A stretch of DNA of 34,980 nucleotides from contig JAJFJG010000115.1 of NCBI GenBank assembly GCA_021774265.1, forward strand, positions 1 through 34,980, written 5' to 3'. The translations under genes were made by a program, and so were the position numbers. This DNA comes from Nitrosomonas sp. Lineage in GTDB: Bacteria > Pseudomonadota > Gammaproteobacteria > Burkholderiales > Nitrosomonadaceae. Positions 17,971 to 26,412 of the stretch are shown here, piece after piece. Each line of letters begins with the position of its first letter. Position 1 is the stretch's first letter. The notes below the pieces were generated by a model, which ran no database searches, had not been told where the DNA came from, and saw only the letters and a program-made list of their open reading frames with translations.

Positions 17971-18774
17971 TTAAGAAAACTTATAATCTGGTTTCGGTGG
18001 TGTATTAGCAGACACGGTCAGCACTTCATGACCATCTTCAGTGACCAATATCGTGTGTTCCCATTGCGCAGACAAGCTATTATCCTTGGTCGTCACTGTC
18101 CAACCATCGGGCAAGTGCCGTATAGCTGCTTTACCCGCATTAATCATAGGCTCAACCGTAAAAATCATACCAGCTTCAAGCTTTAAACCCGTACCCGCAC
18201 GGCCATAATGAACAACTTGTGGATCCTCATGGAATTTTGCCCCGATGCCATGCCCACAAAACTCTCTCACAACGCTATATCCAACTCCTTCGGCGAGTAT
18301 CTGAATCGCATGGCCAATATCACCTAAGCGTTTACCCGGCGCTATTTCATCAATGCCACGCCACATGGCTTCAAAGGTTAACTCACAAAGCCGCCTAGAT
18401 TGAATGGATGGTTCGCCAACATAAAACATTCGGCTGGTATCACCATGATAGCCATCACTAATGACGGTGATGTCTAAATTAACAATATCTCCATTTTTAA
18501 GAACCTTATCGCCCGGGATACCATGACAAATTTGCTTATTAACCGAGGTACAAATTGATTTTGGAAATGGCGAGTGTCCTGCCGGTGCATAATTAAGTGG
18601 TGCGGGGATTGTCTTCTGCACATCAACCATATAGTTATGGCATAACGAATCAAGCTCACCCGTCGTCACTCCAGCCTTAACAAAAGGCGTAATATAATCC
18701 AAGACTTCAGCTGCTAACCGGCCGGCCACACGCATTTTTATAATTTCTTCAGGTGTTTTTATTGTAACTTTCAT
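17971..18774 (-). CDS. map: Methionine aminopeptidase type I
   Basis: 267-aa metalloprotease that removes the initiator methionine from nascent proteins. All five metal ligands are visible: Asp101 and Asp112 in NLDITVISDGYHGDTSRMF, His near 175 in GHGIGAKFHEDP, Glu near 208 in FTVEPMIN and Glu near 239 in WEHTILVT. The substrate His is in QICHGIPGD. Length is normal for bacterial type I enzymes, with no N-terminal zinc extension. It follows the SPOR-like gene by 28 bp and precedes rph by 40 bp. Many bacteria place map next to rpsB; that is not so here, and a second map gene elsewhere is possible. Confidence 0.96.
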   Translation of the reverse strand: MKVTIKTPEEIIKMRVAGRLAAEVLDYITPFVKAGVTTGELDSLCHNYMVDVQKTIPAPLNYAPAGHSPFPKSICTSVNKQICHGIPGDKVLKNGDIVNLDITVISDGYHGDTSRMFYVGEPSIQSRRLCELTFEAMWRGIDEIAPGKRLGDIGHAIQILAEGVGYSVVREFCGHGIGAKFHEDPQVVHYGRAGTGLKLEAGMIFTVEPMINAGKAAIRHLPDGWTVTTKDNSLSAQWEHTILVTEDGHEVLTVSANTPPKPDYKFS

Positions 18775-18802
18775 AATATATTTTGATTAAAACCATAAAT
18801 TC

Positions 18803-19396
18803 TTAAACACGTTCACATTTTGTTACTTTTAATTCACTGTTAGTAAACTGATGCGACAATATTTTTATTTTTTCTTCTATATGTGCTGTAGGCTCACGTA
18901 TAACATATTTCACTTGTTTCAAATTACGCTCAGCAATGATAACTGAAGCTAGTCCTTTATCTTCCAGCTTAAATAAAAGATTTTGTGCCGCACTGAGATC
19001 GCGTAATACAGCAATTGATATGGCATTAAGCCATTGACTGTCTTTTTGTACTAAAAAACTCTCAACACCCAATTCCATAAGTTGATCAATTTTCTCTTGT
19101 GCTTCAAGCATCGTTTTTAATGGTGGAATATAAACCCAATGTATCACCACATCATCCATTACAACCTCTGACAACTGATCACCCAACTCTAACTCAGCGA
19201 TCGCCGTTTCTGCCTGCAATAAATCAGTACCAACAAAACCGCCCCATTCTATACAATGCACACAGGATGGCAACAATTTGATTTTCTCTGGATTCAGTAA
19301 AGGCATCGTATCTATATTTGTATTCTCGTCAGAGGGCGATTGAATAACAAAAAAAAATAGGTTAACAATCAATAGTAAAATAAAAAATAGCTTCAT
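18803..19396 (-). CDS. Membrane-anchored SPOR-like protein
   Basis: 197-aa protein with an N-terminal transmembrane anchor (LFFILLLIVNLFFFVIQ, residues 3-19) and a periplasmic remainder. The pattern HWVYIPPLKTMLEAQEKIDQ followed by ELGVESFLV, AISIAVLRDLSAAQNLL and KLEDKGL is the beta-alpha layout of a SPOR domain, which binds denuded peptidoglycan glycan strands in division proteins. The N-terminal CVHCIEWGGF segment resembles other SPOR-like proteins of betaproteobacteria. It appears to head the map-rph-rdgB transcription unit. Assignment to SPOR is by pattern only. Confidence 0.62.
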   Translation of the reverse strand: MKLFFILLLIVNLFFFVIQSPSDENTNIDTMPLLNPEKIKLLPSCVHCIEWGGFVGTDLLQAETAIAELELGDQLSEVVMDDVVIHWVYIPPLKTMLEAQEKIDQLMELGVESFLVQKDSQWLNAISIAVLRDLSAAQNLLFKLEDKGLASVIIAERNLKQVKYVIREPTAHIEEKIKILSHQFTNSELKVTKCERV

Positions 19397-19443
19397 AAAA
19401 AAATAAAATTTTTAAATACCATGCTTTATAGATGGTTTAATTC

Positions 19444-19472
19444 TTGTGAATAATCAGCTGCCTTGTTAAAAT
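19444..19472 (+). promoter_or_regulatory. Sigma70-type promoter for cytochrome c4
   Basis: TTGTGA (19444-19449), a 17-bp spacer and TAAAAT (19467-19472), with TGT directly before the -10 giving an extended -10. It lies about 65 bp upstream of the likely cytochrome start. Confidence 0.55.
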
Positions 19473-19527
19473 ACAGCGTTCACCCTACCAACACCAAATA
19501 ATTTTTGGAAGCCTTTTATAGAATGGA

Positions 19528-20175
19528 ATGCAGAAAATGAATAAAATTATGAACATGACAATGGTGTTTGCACTTGCTTTGTCTACCCATGCCTTAGCTG
19601 AAAACACAACCGCTAATGTTGCAAATGGTCAAGAAATTGCAGCCGGGGTATGTGCAGGTTGTCATAGCGCCGATGGCAATAGCATCATCCCAGTTAACCC
19701 AATTCTAGCTGGACAACACATAGAGTATATCACTAAGCAGCTGATTGAATTCAAAATTCCTGACGAAGAAACACCTGCCATACGTAACAGCCCTGTTATG
19801 TCCGCTATGGTTGCCGCGCTTTCTTTTGACGACATGAAAGACCTTGCTGCATTCTATTCACAACAAACCCCAAATGCTGGCATTAGCACGGAAACCGATG
19901 AAGAAGTACTTAATATCGGCAAGATAATTTACCATGGTGGCAACATAGAAAATGAAGTTCCAGCGTGCGCTAGTTGTCATTCACCTGATGGCGCAGGCAT
20001 TCCGCCTCATTATCCGCGGCTTGCAGGGCAACATGCCGACTACACATTTGCTCAATTAAATGCGTTCAATGATGAAACGCGTACAAATGACAATAGAGTG
20101 ATGAAACAAGTAATACTTCGCATGAGTCCAAGGGAAAAAAAAGCGGTTTCTGAATATATTTCAGGGCTAAAATAA
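19528..20175 (+). CDS. Cytochrome c4 (di-heme)
   Basis: Periplasmic di-heme cytochrome c of the c4 type, an electron donor to terminal oxidases. A signal peptide (MTMVFALALSTHALA) precedes ANGQEIAAGVCAGCH, the first heme site; CASCH is the second, in the second of two similar domains. Both domains carry the PxLAGQH motif (NPILAGQH and PRLAGQH) and later Met ligand candidates (NSPVMSAM and NRVMKQV). The track start is 19528; the ATG at 19537 (MNKIMNM) has GGA nine bases upstream and is an equally good start. A promoter at 19444-19472 and a terminator at 20197-20225 suggest a single-gene transcript. Confidence 0.94.
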   Translation: MQKMNKIMNMTMVFALALSTHALAENTTANVANGQEIAAGVCAGCHSADGNSIIPVNPILAGQHIEYITKQLIEFKIPDEETPAIRNSPVMSAMVAALSFDDMKDLAAFYSQQTPNAGISTETDEEVLNIGKIIYHGGNIENEVPACASCHSPDGAGIPPHYPRLAGQHADYTFAQLNAFNDETRTNDNRVMKQVILRMSPREKKAVSEYISGLK

Positions 20176-20196
20176 TATCATTTTAGATTCGAAATT

Positions 20197-20225
20197 AAAA
20201 AGGCGGCTGTTAGCCGCCTTTTTTT
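20197..20225. terminator. Bidirectional terminator between cytochrome c4 and hemL
   Basis: AAAAAGGCGGCT, loop GTT, AGCCGCCTTTTT: a GC-rich stem with A and T tracts, serving both the rightward cytochrome gene and the leftward hemL. Confidence 0.9.
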
Positions 20226-20243
20226 ATTGTCACAACCCAATCA

Positions 20244-21524
20244 TTACCACGTTGAAAATATCTTCTCAGCAGCGGCAATGGTATTATCAATATCCTCATT
20301 CGTATGTGCAGAAGAAACAAACCCTGCCTCAAATGCTGACGGTGCAAAATAATACCCTTCATCTAACATCGCATGGAAGAAACGGTTAAAAGCATTTTTG
20401 TCACACTCCATCACTTCAGCAAAACTTGTTGGGATTTCTTGGCGAAAATAAAGACCAAACATACCACCAACGGCTTGCGCACTAAAAACAATACCATGCT
20501 TACTAGCGGCTGCCGCCAAGCCTTGTGTCAACCGTTTCGTTTTCTCTCCAAGACTCTCATAGAATCCAGCCTGCTTGATTTGTTTCAGCGTTGCCAATCC
20601 TGCGGCAACCGCCACTGGATTACCAGATAATGTCCCGGCTTGATAGACAGACCCTATGGGTGCTAAACATTGCATTATTTCTCGACGACCGCCAAATGCA
20701 GCCATTGGCATTCCACCACCGATGACTTTTCCAAGTGTTGTGAGATCAGGTTTAATATCATAAAGTTTTTGCGCACAACCTAAACCAACACGGAAACCTG
20801 TCATTACTTCATCAAGAATTAACACGGTGCCATGCTGCGTACACAACGCACGAAGCGCAGATAAAAAACCAGAGCTAGGTGTCACCAAATTCATATTTCC
20901 AGCAACTGGTTCCACAATAACGGCGGCAATATCATCACCCATTGCTTTAAAGGTTTTCTCCAAACCAGCCAAATCATTGTAATCCAGCACCATAGTATGC
21001 TCCACGGTCTCAGCAGGAACACCAGATGAACTTGGGTTACCAAAAGTTAATGCGCCTGAACCTGCTTTAACTAACAACGCATCATCATGACCATGGTAGC
21101 AACCCTCAAATTTAATAATATTGCTTCTACCAGTATAACCACGTGCCAGACGAATCGCACTCATACCTGCCTCTGTACCTGAACTCACCAGCCTAACTTG
21201 CTCAATCGACGGAACCAGCTCACAGATTAATTCAGCGATTTCTAACTCTGCTTCCGTTGGTGCTCCAAACGTTAATCCGTTTTCAGCAACGGCTTGCACA
21301 GCCTTAATCACTTCAGGATGTGCGTGGCCCAAAATTAATGGCCCCCAGGAGCCAACATAATCGATATAAGTTTTATTCTCCACATCCCATACTTTTGCGC
21401 CCTGCCCACGCTTAAAGAATACAGGGATTCCGCCTACGGATTTAAATGCACGAACTGGCGAATTAACGCCACCCGGTATATATTTTTGTGAAAGTTCAAA
21501 TAGTTGTTGATTACGTGAAGTCAT
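20244..21524 (-). CDS. hemL: Glutamate-1-semialdehyde 2,1-aminomutase
   Basis: 426-aa PLP-dependent enzyme making 5-aminolevulinate from glutamate-1-semialdehyde in the C5 haem pathway. The opening [20 protein letters not shown] is characteristic. [20 protein letters not shown] binds PLP phosphate, [10 protein letters not shown] and [11 protein letters not shown] are conserved, and [17 protein letters not shown] contains the Schiff-base lysine near residue 264. Length is normal. It is the last gene of the thiD-thiE-hemL run, 3 bp after thiE, and ends at a shared bidirectional terminator. Linking haem and thiamine genes in one operon is a known arrangement in beta- and gammaproteobacteria. Confidence 0.98.
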   Translation of the reverse strand: MTSRNQQLFELSQKYIPGGVNSPVRAFKSVGGIPVFFKRGQGAKVWDVENKTYIDYVGSWGPLILGHAHPEVIKAVQAVAENGLTFGAPTEAELEIAELICELVPSIEQVRLVSSGTEAGMSAIRLARGYTGRSNIIKFEGCYHGHDDALLVKAGSGALTFGNPSSSGVPAETVEHTMVLDYNDLAGLEKTFKAMGDDIAAVIVEPVAGNMNLVTPSSGFLSALRALCTQHGTVLILDEVMTGFRVGLGCAQKLYDIKPDLTTLGKVIGGGMPMAAFGGRREIMQCLAPIGSVYQAGTLSGNPVAVAAGLATLKQIKQAGFYESLGEKTKRLTQGLAAAASKHGIVFSAQAVGGMFGLYFRQEIPTSFAEVMECDKNAFNRFFHAMLDEGYYFAPSAFEAGFVSSAHTNEDIDNTIAAAEKIFSTW

Positions 21525-21527
21525 TTT

Positions 21528-22154
21528 TTACTCGCAAAATAATTGTGAAAACGCTCTCGCTGTCGATTGAATGTCTTGAGTATTAAACAATGCACTGCTA
21601 ACTGCAATAGCATCACAACCTTGATCAATCAACGCAGCAGCATTTGTTAATGTTATTCCACCAATAGTAACAATTGGTACAAATAATTTTTGTTTTGCTT
21701 TACATAGCAAATCTGTCGATGCAGTTACTGCATCAGGTTTGGTTGATGACGCAAAGAACGCTCCAAAAGCAACATAATCTGCGCCTTGCTGCGATGCATC
21801 AATGGCCAGATTTAATTGGTTATAACATGAAACGCCAATAATTTTTTCATCGCCAAGTTTTTTTCTCGCATCTCTGATCGAACCATCATTTTGACCGAGA
21901 TGTACACCATTTGCATCAACTGCCATCGCAACATCCACATGGTCATTAATGATAAACACCACTTGATATTTTCTGCAGAGTTGAGCCAGTAAATAAGCTT
22001 GTTCTTGAAGCAATACAGCATCAGCAATTTTATTACGATACTGAATAATCGTTGCGCCACCAACCAAGGCTTTCTCTGTCATCGTCAACAAATTTGTCGT
22101 ATCAATGCTATCCGGCGTAATAACATAAAGCCCACATATTTTAGTAGGTGGCAT
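21528..22154 (-). CDS. thiE: Thiamine-phosphate synthase
   Basis: 208-aa TIM-barrel enzyme joining HMP-PP and HET-P into thiamine phosphate. GLYVITPDS opens the protein; ATIIQYRNK, FIINDHVDVAMAVDANGVHLGQND, GVSCYNQ and DYVAFGAFFASSTKPDA are the family substrate- and Mg-binding stretches, and VTIGGITLTNA completes the phosphate site. The ATG overlaps the thiD stop codon by 1 nt (TAATG), implying translational coupling. No TPP riboswitch was found upstream of thiD. Confidence 0.97.
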   Translation of the reverse strand: MPPTKICGLYVITPDSIDTTNLLTMTEKALVGGATIIQYRNKIADAVLLQEQAYLLAQLCRKYQVVFIINDHVDVAMAVDANGVHLGQNDGSIRDARKKLGDEKIIGVSCYNQLNLAIDASQQGADYVAFGAFFASSTKPDAVTASTDLLCKAKQKLFVPIVTIGGITLTNAAALIDQGCDAIAVSSALFNTQDIQSTARAFSQLFCE

Positions 22155-23002
22155 TAATCTGCAACTTCTTTTTTGTCCACTTCATCGCTTGCCCAAAACA
22201 TTCGATCGGGCAAATACTGGCCCATTCCTGGGCGAAAACCGGCTTTTAGTGACTGCCACGTATATTCTTGTGCTTCTTGGACACTTTCATCAATAGACAA
22301 ACCATTAGCGATAGATGCCGCGATGGCTGAAGCTAAGGTGCAACCCGAGCCATGATAGGAGTGTTCCAATCGTTGCCACTCATCCCGGCGCAAAACACCG
22401 GCTTCGCTATATAATGTATTAACCACTTGAGTCGTATTTTCATGCGTACCTGTAATTAAGACGTATTCACAACCCAAATATAACAATCTATCCGCACACT
22501 GACCTAAATCGATAATTTGCCCATCTGCATCACCGTCGTCACCATCATAATCGTGGGACAACCGTCGAGCTTCATGACTATTCGGCGTAAGAATAGTTGT
22601 CTGGGGAATGATTAATTCTCGCAAAGCACTGATCATGTCCTCACTAGCAAGCTCATCGCCTCGTCCTGAAGCAAGCACAGGATCAAACACTAACGGAATA
22701 TCAGGGTAATCCGAAATCACCTCCGCAATGGCCGCAATAACTTCAACGCTACCCAACAAACCAATCTTAAAAGCGTGTACAGGCATATCCTCCAATACCG
22801 CGCGCGCTTGATCTGCAACCACCTCAGGATCTAGCGGCATTACTTCTTCAACGCCAGCTGTATCTTGCACAGTAATTGCGGTCACCACCGTCAAAGGATG
22901 ACAACCCAAGCTAGCAAGGGTAAGAATGTCCGCATGAATCCCGGCGCCGCCGCTCGGATCGTTTGCAGCAAAAGAAAGTACTATAGGGGGTGGCTGTATC
23001 AT
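22154..23002 (-). CDS. thiD: Hydroxymethylpyrimidine/phosphomethylpyrimidine kinase
   Basis: 282-aa ribokinase-fold kinase that phosphorylates HMP and HMP-P in thiamine synthesis. The opening VLSFAANDPSGGAGIHADI is the ThiD signature; ITVQDTAGVEEVMPL, DPVLASGRG, LTPNSHEARRLS and HSYHGSGCTLASAIAA (anion hole and catalytic region) follow. It is slightly longer than E. coli ThiD (266 aa), with an acidic C-terminal tail. It heads the thiD-thiE-hemL operon and is divergent from rubredoxin with 52 bp between starts, so promoters must overlap in that short space. Confidence 0.96.
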   Translation of the reverse strand: MIQPPPIVLSFAANDPSGGAGIHADILTLASLGCHPLTVVTAITVQDTAGVEEVMPLDPEVVADQARAVLEDMPVHAFKIGLLGSVEVIAAIAEVISDYPDIPLVFDPVLASGRGDELASEDMISALRELIIPQTTILTPNSHEARRLSHDYDGDDGDADGQIIDLGQCADRLLYLGCEYVLITGTHENTTQVVNTLYSEAGVLRRDEWQRLEHSYHGSGCTLASAIAASIANGLSIDESVQEAQEYTWQSLKAGFRPGMGQYLPDRMFWASDEVDKKEVAD

Positions 23003-23054
23003 GCATAAATACCGTAAAATGACATTTTAACCTAAAAGAGAAGTCCTATCTATC

Positions 23055-23243
23055 ATGCCAACAGAAGAGAATAATATTTACAACAGTTACATGTGTTTAA
23101 TTTGTGGTTATATTTATGATGAAGCTAAAGGATCTCCAGACGAAGGCATCCCTGCTGGAACACGATGGGAAGATGTTCCCATCAATTGGACTTGCCCCGA
23201 ATGTGGTGCACGTAAAGAAGACTTTGAAATGGTGAAATTATAA
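23055..23243 (+). CDS. Rubredoxin
   Basis: 62-aa iron-cysteine electron-transfer protein. Four Cys ligands are present as CLICGY and CPECGA, with the family residues YIYDEAKGSPDEGIPAGTRWEDVP between them. It has about ten more N-terminal residues than minimal rubredoxins. Rubredoxins next to thiD are common in proteobacteria; the partner protein here is unknown. Its stop codon is immediately followed by the gloA ATG, with no gap, so the two genes share a transcript. Confidence 0.96.
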   Translation: MPTEENNIYNSYMCLICGYIYDEAKGSPDEGIPAGTRWEDVPINWTCPECGARKEDFEMVKL

Positions 23244-23657
23244 ATGCGTATCTTGCACACCATGTTACGCGTTGGCAATCTTGAGAAATCTCTGAATTTT
23301 TACACACAAGTTCTTGGGATGAAATTGTTACGCCGTAAAGATTATCCCGACGGCGAATTTACCCTTGCATTTGTAGGCTATCAAGATGAAGCTAACGGCA
23401 CCGTACTAGAATTGACCTATAATTGGGATACCGCTGAGTACGATTTAGGCGATGGGTTTGGCCATATTGCCATTGAAGTTGACGATGCTTACCGTGCTTG
23501 CGAAGACACTAAAAAACTCGGTGGCAACGTAACTCGTGAAGCAGGTCCAATGAATCATGGTGTAACAGTGATCGCTTTTGTTGAAGACCCAGACGGCTAC
23601 AAAATAGAGTTTATCCAGAAAAAAAACAGCGTAGATCATAGAACAGCTGTTTATTAG
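23244..23657 (+). CDS. gloA: Lactoylglutathione lyase (glyoxalase I)
   Basis: 137-aa glyoxalase I, converting the methylglyoxal-glutathione hemithioacetal to S-lactoylglutathione. Metal ligands are at the canonical positions His5, Glu56, His74 and Glu122 ([36 protein letters not shown]). The short form lacking the helical insertion is the Ni/Co-dependent class. It starts directly after the rubredoxin stop codon. The convergent methylase gene ends 7 bp away and no terminator is visible between them. Confidence 0.97.
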   Translation: MRILHTMLRVGNLEKSLNFYTQVLGMKLLRRKDYPDGEFTLAFVGYQDEANGTVLELTYNWDTAEYDLGDGFGHIAIEVDDAYRACEDTKKLGGNVTREAGPMNHGVTVIAFVEDPDGYKIEFIQKKNSVDHRTAVY

Positions 23658-23664
23658 TCTGGCG

Positions 23665-24384
23665 TTAACCATGCAACAGAAAAATAGCCGGGCGTTTATT
23701 AATATTCGGTAAGGCGCACTTCCACGCCTTTACTGTTTTCGTTTTAATATACTCGCTGGCTATTGTGATGTCACAGGCCACACATATATTTGTACTGTCT
23801 TCGCAAGTCTCTAGCAACAACGTCAACAGCTTTTGATTACGATAAGGCGTTTCAATAAATATTTGCGTTTGATCTTGCACGATAGACAATTTTTCTAGTG
23901 CCAATATTTTGCTAATTCTTGCATCATTCTTAATAGGCAAATAACCATTAAACACAAATTGTTGACCATTTAATCCAGAAGCCATCAATGCCAACAAGAT
24001 TGAAGATGGACCAACAAATGGCACGACTTTAATGCCTTTTTTATGCGCCATTCGCACCAAACCAGCCCCTGGATCTGCGACAGCCGGACATCCCGCCTCA
24101 GACAACAACCCCACATCATTTCCCGTCAACAGAGGCTCAAGCAATGACAAAATCTCCTGAGGTAGTGTATGTTCATTCAGCACCTGCATTTTAATTTCTT
24201 GCAGCGGCACATGACATTCTACCTGTTTTAGAAACTTCCTTGCCGTCTTGGGGTGCTCCACAACAAAATAAATAAGCCTTTTAATGCAGGCTCTAACTTG
24301 TTCAGGCATGACCCAAGCAATATCGCCGTCACCTAACGGTGCAGGCACTAGATAAAGCGTGCCCAGTGTTGTATTTTTGTTCAT
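23665..24384 (-). CDS. RsmI-like tetrapyrrole-methylase-family SAM methyltransferase
   Basis: 239-aa protein of the tetrapyrrole methylase/RsmI fold. GTLYLVPAPLGDGD parallels the GTLYVVATPIGN opening of RsmI, and GLLSEAGCPAVADPGAGLVRMAH, VVPFVGPSSILLALMASGLNGQQFVFNGYLP and FIETPYRN match conserved RsmI blocks. It is shorter than RsmI (about 280 aa) and diverges at the N-terminus, so it is probably a paralogue rather than the 16S rRNA C1402 2'-O-methyltransferase itself. Such proteins are common in betaproteobacteria, and their substrate is not established to my knowledge. It follows apaG by 7 bp on the same strand. Confidence 0.85.
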   Translation of the reverse strand: MNKNTTLGTLYLVPAPLGDGDIAWVMPEQVRACIKRLIYFVVEHPKTARKFLKQVECHVPLQEIKMQVLNEHTLPQEILSLLEPLLTGNDVGLLSEAGCPAVADPGAGLVRMAHKKGIKVVPFVGPSSILLALMASGLNGQQFVFNGYLPIKNDARISKILALEKLSIVQDQTQIFIETPYRNQKLLTLLLETCEDSTNICVACDITIASEYIKTKTVKAWKCALPNINKRPAIFLLHG

Positions 24385-24391
24385 GGATGAA

Positions 24392-24775
24392 TCAGTGCAA
24401 TGTTCTTGGAATACTCAGAACAAACTCAGGAATTGCCACGTCGAAATGATGACCATCTTCAGCAACCATTTGATAACTCCCCTTCATTGATCCAACAGAC
24501 GAGGAAATGGCTGTACCACTGGTATACTCAAAACTATCACCCGGTTTAAGAAACGGTTGTTCACCCACCACACCCAAACCACGCACTTCCTGGGTATCAC
24601 CATTTTCATTCGTTATGATCCAATGGCGACTAATTAATTGCGATGCAATATCGCCGGTATTAAAAATCTTAATGGTGTAAGCAAATACATAACGATCCAC
24701 CTCTAAATCCGATTGATCGGGTAGATACACCGTACTAATTGACACATCAATTCCATATTTTTTATTCTCTGTCAT
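24392..24775 (-). CDS. apaG: ApaG (DUF525) protein
   Basis: 127-aa ApaG protein, a small fibronectin-III-like beta-sandwich. The pattern YVFAYTIKIFNTGDIASQLI, SRHWIITNENGDTQEV and RGLGVVGEQPFLKPGDSFEY, then GSMKGSYQMV, is the complete family. Function is poorly understood; it sits with apaH/ksgA in gammaproteobacteria and opposite rpe in betaproteobacteria, as here. The gene diverges from rpe with about 140 bp between and probably shares a transcript with the methylase downstream. Confidence 0.96.
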   Translation of the reverse strand: MTENKKYGIDVSISTVYLPDQSDLEVDRYVFAYTIKIFNTGDIASQLISRHWIITNENGDTQEVRGLGVVGEQPFLKPGDSFEYTSGTAISSSVGSMKGSYQMVAEDGHHFDVAIPEFVLSIPRTLH

Positions 24776-24919
24776 CTACTCATTCCACACTATTTTTTCC
24801 ATGACACATCAAGGATATTCATAAAAAGTTAACGGCTTTGAGAGTTTCTTTACTAACGCGCAACCCTAATTTACGGTTAGAATAGCACATTACATATTTG
24901 AATTTCAGAAAGGACTTCC

Positions 24920-25597
24920 ATGTACCGCATAGCACCTAGCATTTTATCCGCCAACTTTGCCGAGCTCGGCAAAGAAGTTAACGCCGTTCTTGACTCAGGT
25001 GCGGATATCATTCACTTTGACGTAATGGACAACCATTATGTCCCAAACTTGACCATTGGCCCGCTCGTATGCGAAGCCATTCGCCCACTAACCGATGCAA
25101 TTATTGACGTGCATCTAATGGTTGATCCTGTCGATCGCATTATTCCTGATTTTGCCAAGGCCGGTGCAAATATTATTTCATTTCATCCAGAAGCCTCAAA
25201 CCATATAGATCGCACCATTGGACTGATTAAAGAACAAGGCTGCAAGGCCGGAATGGTCTTTAACCCAGCCACGCCATTATCCTACCTTGACCATGTTTTA
25301 GAAAAATTAGATTTAGTGTTAATCATGTCAGTTAACCCTGGCTTTGGTGGACAAGCATTTATTCCTGAAGCGCTGAATAAATTAAAGGCTGTACGCCAAC
25401 GCATTGATGTCTCAGGTAAAGACATCATGTTAGAAATTGATGGCGGTGTGAAAGTAGACAATATCGCTGAAATTGCTCGCGCTGGCGCGGACACTTTTGT
25501 TGCTGGCTCAGCTATTTATAATGCTGGCAAAGACAGCGATCCACACCGTTATGATTCAGTGTTAGCCGCTTTACGCGCTGAACTGGCCAAAGTTTAA
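24920..25597 (+). CDS. rpe: Ribulose-phosphate 3-epimerase
   Basis: 225-aa TIM-barrel enzyme interconverting ribulose 5-phosphate and xylulose 5-phosphate in the pentose phosphate and Calvin cycles. [14 protein letters not shown] opens the protein, with metal and catalytic motifs [37 protein letters not shown] and EIDGGV in order. AAGGA five bases upstream of ATG 24920 supports the start. It precedes gph by 44 bp, a spacer containing a perfect 11-bp hairpin. The rpe-gph-trpE order is typical of proteobacteria. Confidence 0.98.
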   Translation: MYRIAPSILSANFAELGKEVNAVLDSGADIIHFDVMDNHYVPNLTIGPLVCEAIRPLTDAIIDVHLMVDPVDRIIPDFAKAGANIISFHPEASNHIDRTIGLIKEQGCKAGMVFNPATPLSYLDHVLEKLDLVLIMSVNPGFGGQAFIPEALNKLKAVRQRIDVSGKDIMLEIDGGVKVDNIAEIARAGADTFVAGSAIYNAGKDSDPHRYDSVLAALRAELAKV

Positions 25598-25603
25598 TTT
25601 ATT

Positions 25604-25631
25604 CCAGCAAATACTTAATTGTATTTGCTGG
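25604..25631 (+). other. Perfect hairpin between rpe and gph
   Basis: CCAGCAAATAC, loop TTAATT, GTATTTGCTGG: an 11-bp perfect inverted repeat filling the rpe-gph gap and ending 10 bp before the gph ATG, followed by TTATTT. The T-run is weak, so it could be an inefficient terminator, an RNA stabiliser for rpe or a translation block on gph. Confidence 0.7.
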
Positions 25632-25641
25632 TTATTTATGC

Positions 25642-26370
25642 ATGAATAATAAAAAATTTCGTTACGCCAACTCGTCAATAGACAACATAGTATTTCCGCT
25701 GCCCGTCAAGGTTGTCATGATTGACCTTGACGGGACATTACTTAGCACCGCAGATGACCTTGCTTTGGCGGCCAATCTAATGTTACGAGAATTGGGCAAG
25801 CCTGAATTGTCGATTGACACTATTCAATCTTATATAGGCAAGGGTATTGAGCGGTTAGTTAAACGCTCGTTAACCGGAGATATTAATGGCGAGCCTGATC
25901 CTGATCTGCTAGCAAAAGCGCTACCTATATACAACCGCAATTATGCAGAAAATCTATGTGTTAATACGCACCCCTATCCAGGCGTTGTTGATGGTGTCAC
26001 CAACCTGAAAAAAATTGGGTTTAAATTAGCCTGCATTACCAACAAATCTAAAATATTTACGTTACCTTTATTGCGGGCCACAAATTTATTCGATTGTTTT
26101 GAAATTATATTGTCTGGCGACAGCTTACCTAAAAAGAAGCCAGATCCCATGCCATTAACCCACATTTGTAAATACTTTGATACTCAACCCCATGAAGCAT
26201 TACTTCTCGGTGACTCATTAAATGATGCGATAGCTGCTCGCGCTGCAGGCTGTCATGTATTTTGTTTGCCTTATGGATATAATGAAGGCCGTGATGTCCA
26301 CGCATTGGATTGTGATGCCATTGTTGATTCTATTTTTGACGCTTCAAATCTACTCAAGAAATTGTCATGA
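25642..26370 (+). CDS. gph: Phosphoglycolate phosphatase (HAD family)
   Basis: 242-aa HAD-superfamily phosphatase that dephosphorylates 2-phosphoglycolate. Motif I is MIDLDGTLL (DxDGT); the cap region contains YIGKGIERLVKRSL, motif II is ACITNKS, motif III lysine is in LPKKKPDPMPL and motif IV is LLLGDSLNDAIAARAAG. The N-terminal extension of about 20 residues before motif I is longer than usual, and no clear Shine-Dalgarno precedes the ATG, so a later start such as the Met just before motif I is conceivable. It lies between rpe and trpE in one rightward unit. Confidence 0.93.
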   Translation: MNNKKFRYANSSIDNIVFPLPVKVVMIDLDGTLLSTADDLALAANLMLRELGKPELSIDTIQSYIGKGIERLVKRSLTGDINGEPDPDLLAKALPIYNRNYAENLCVNTHPYPGVVDGVTNLKKIGFKLACITNKSKIFTLPLLRATNLFDCFEIILSGDSLPKKKPDPMPLTHICKYFDTQPHEALLLGDSLNDAIAARAAGCHVFCLPYGYNEGRDVHALDCDAIVDSIFDASNLLKKLS

Positions 26371-26412
26371 TTGATATTAGAACAAAAACTACCGATAGAT
26401 TTAACGTTAATT

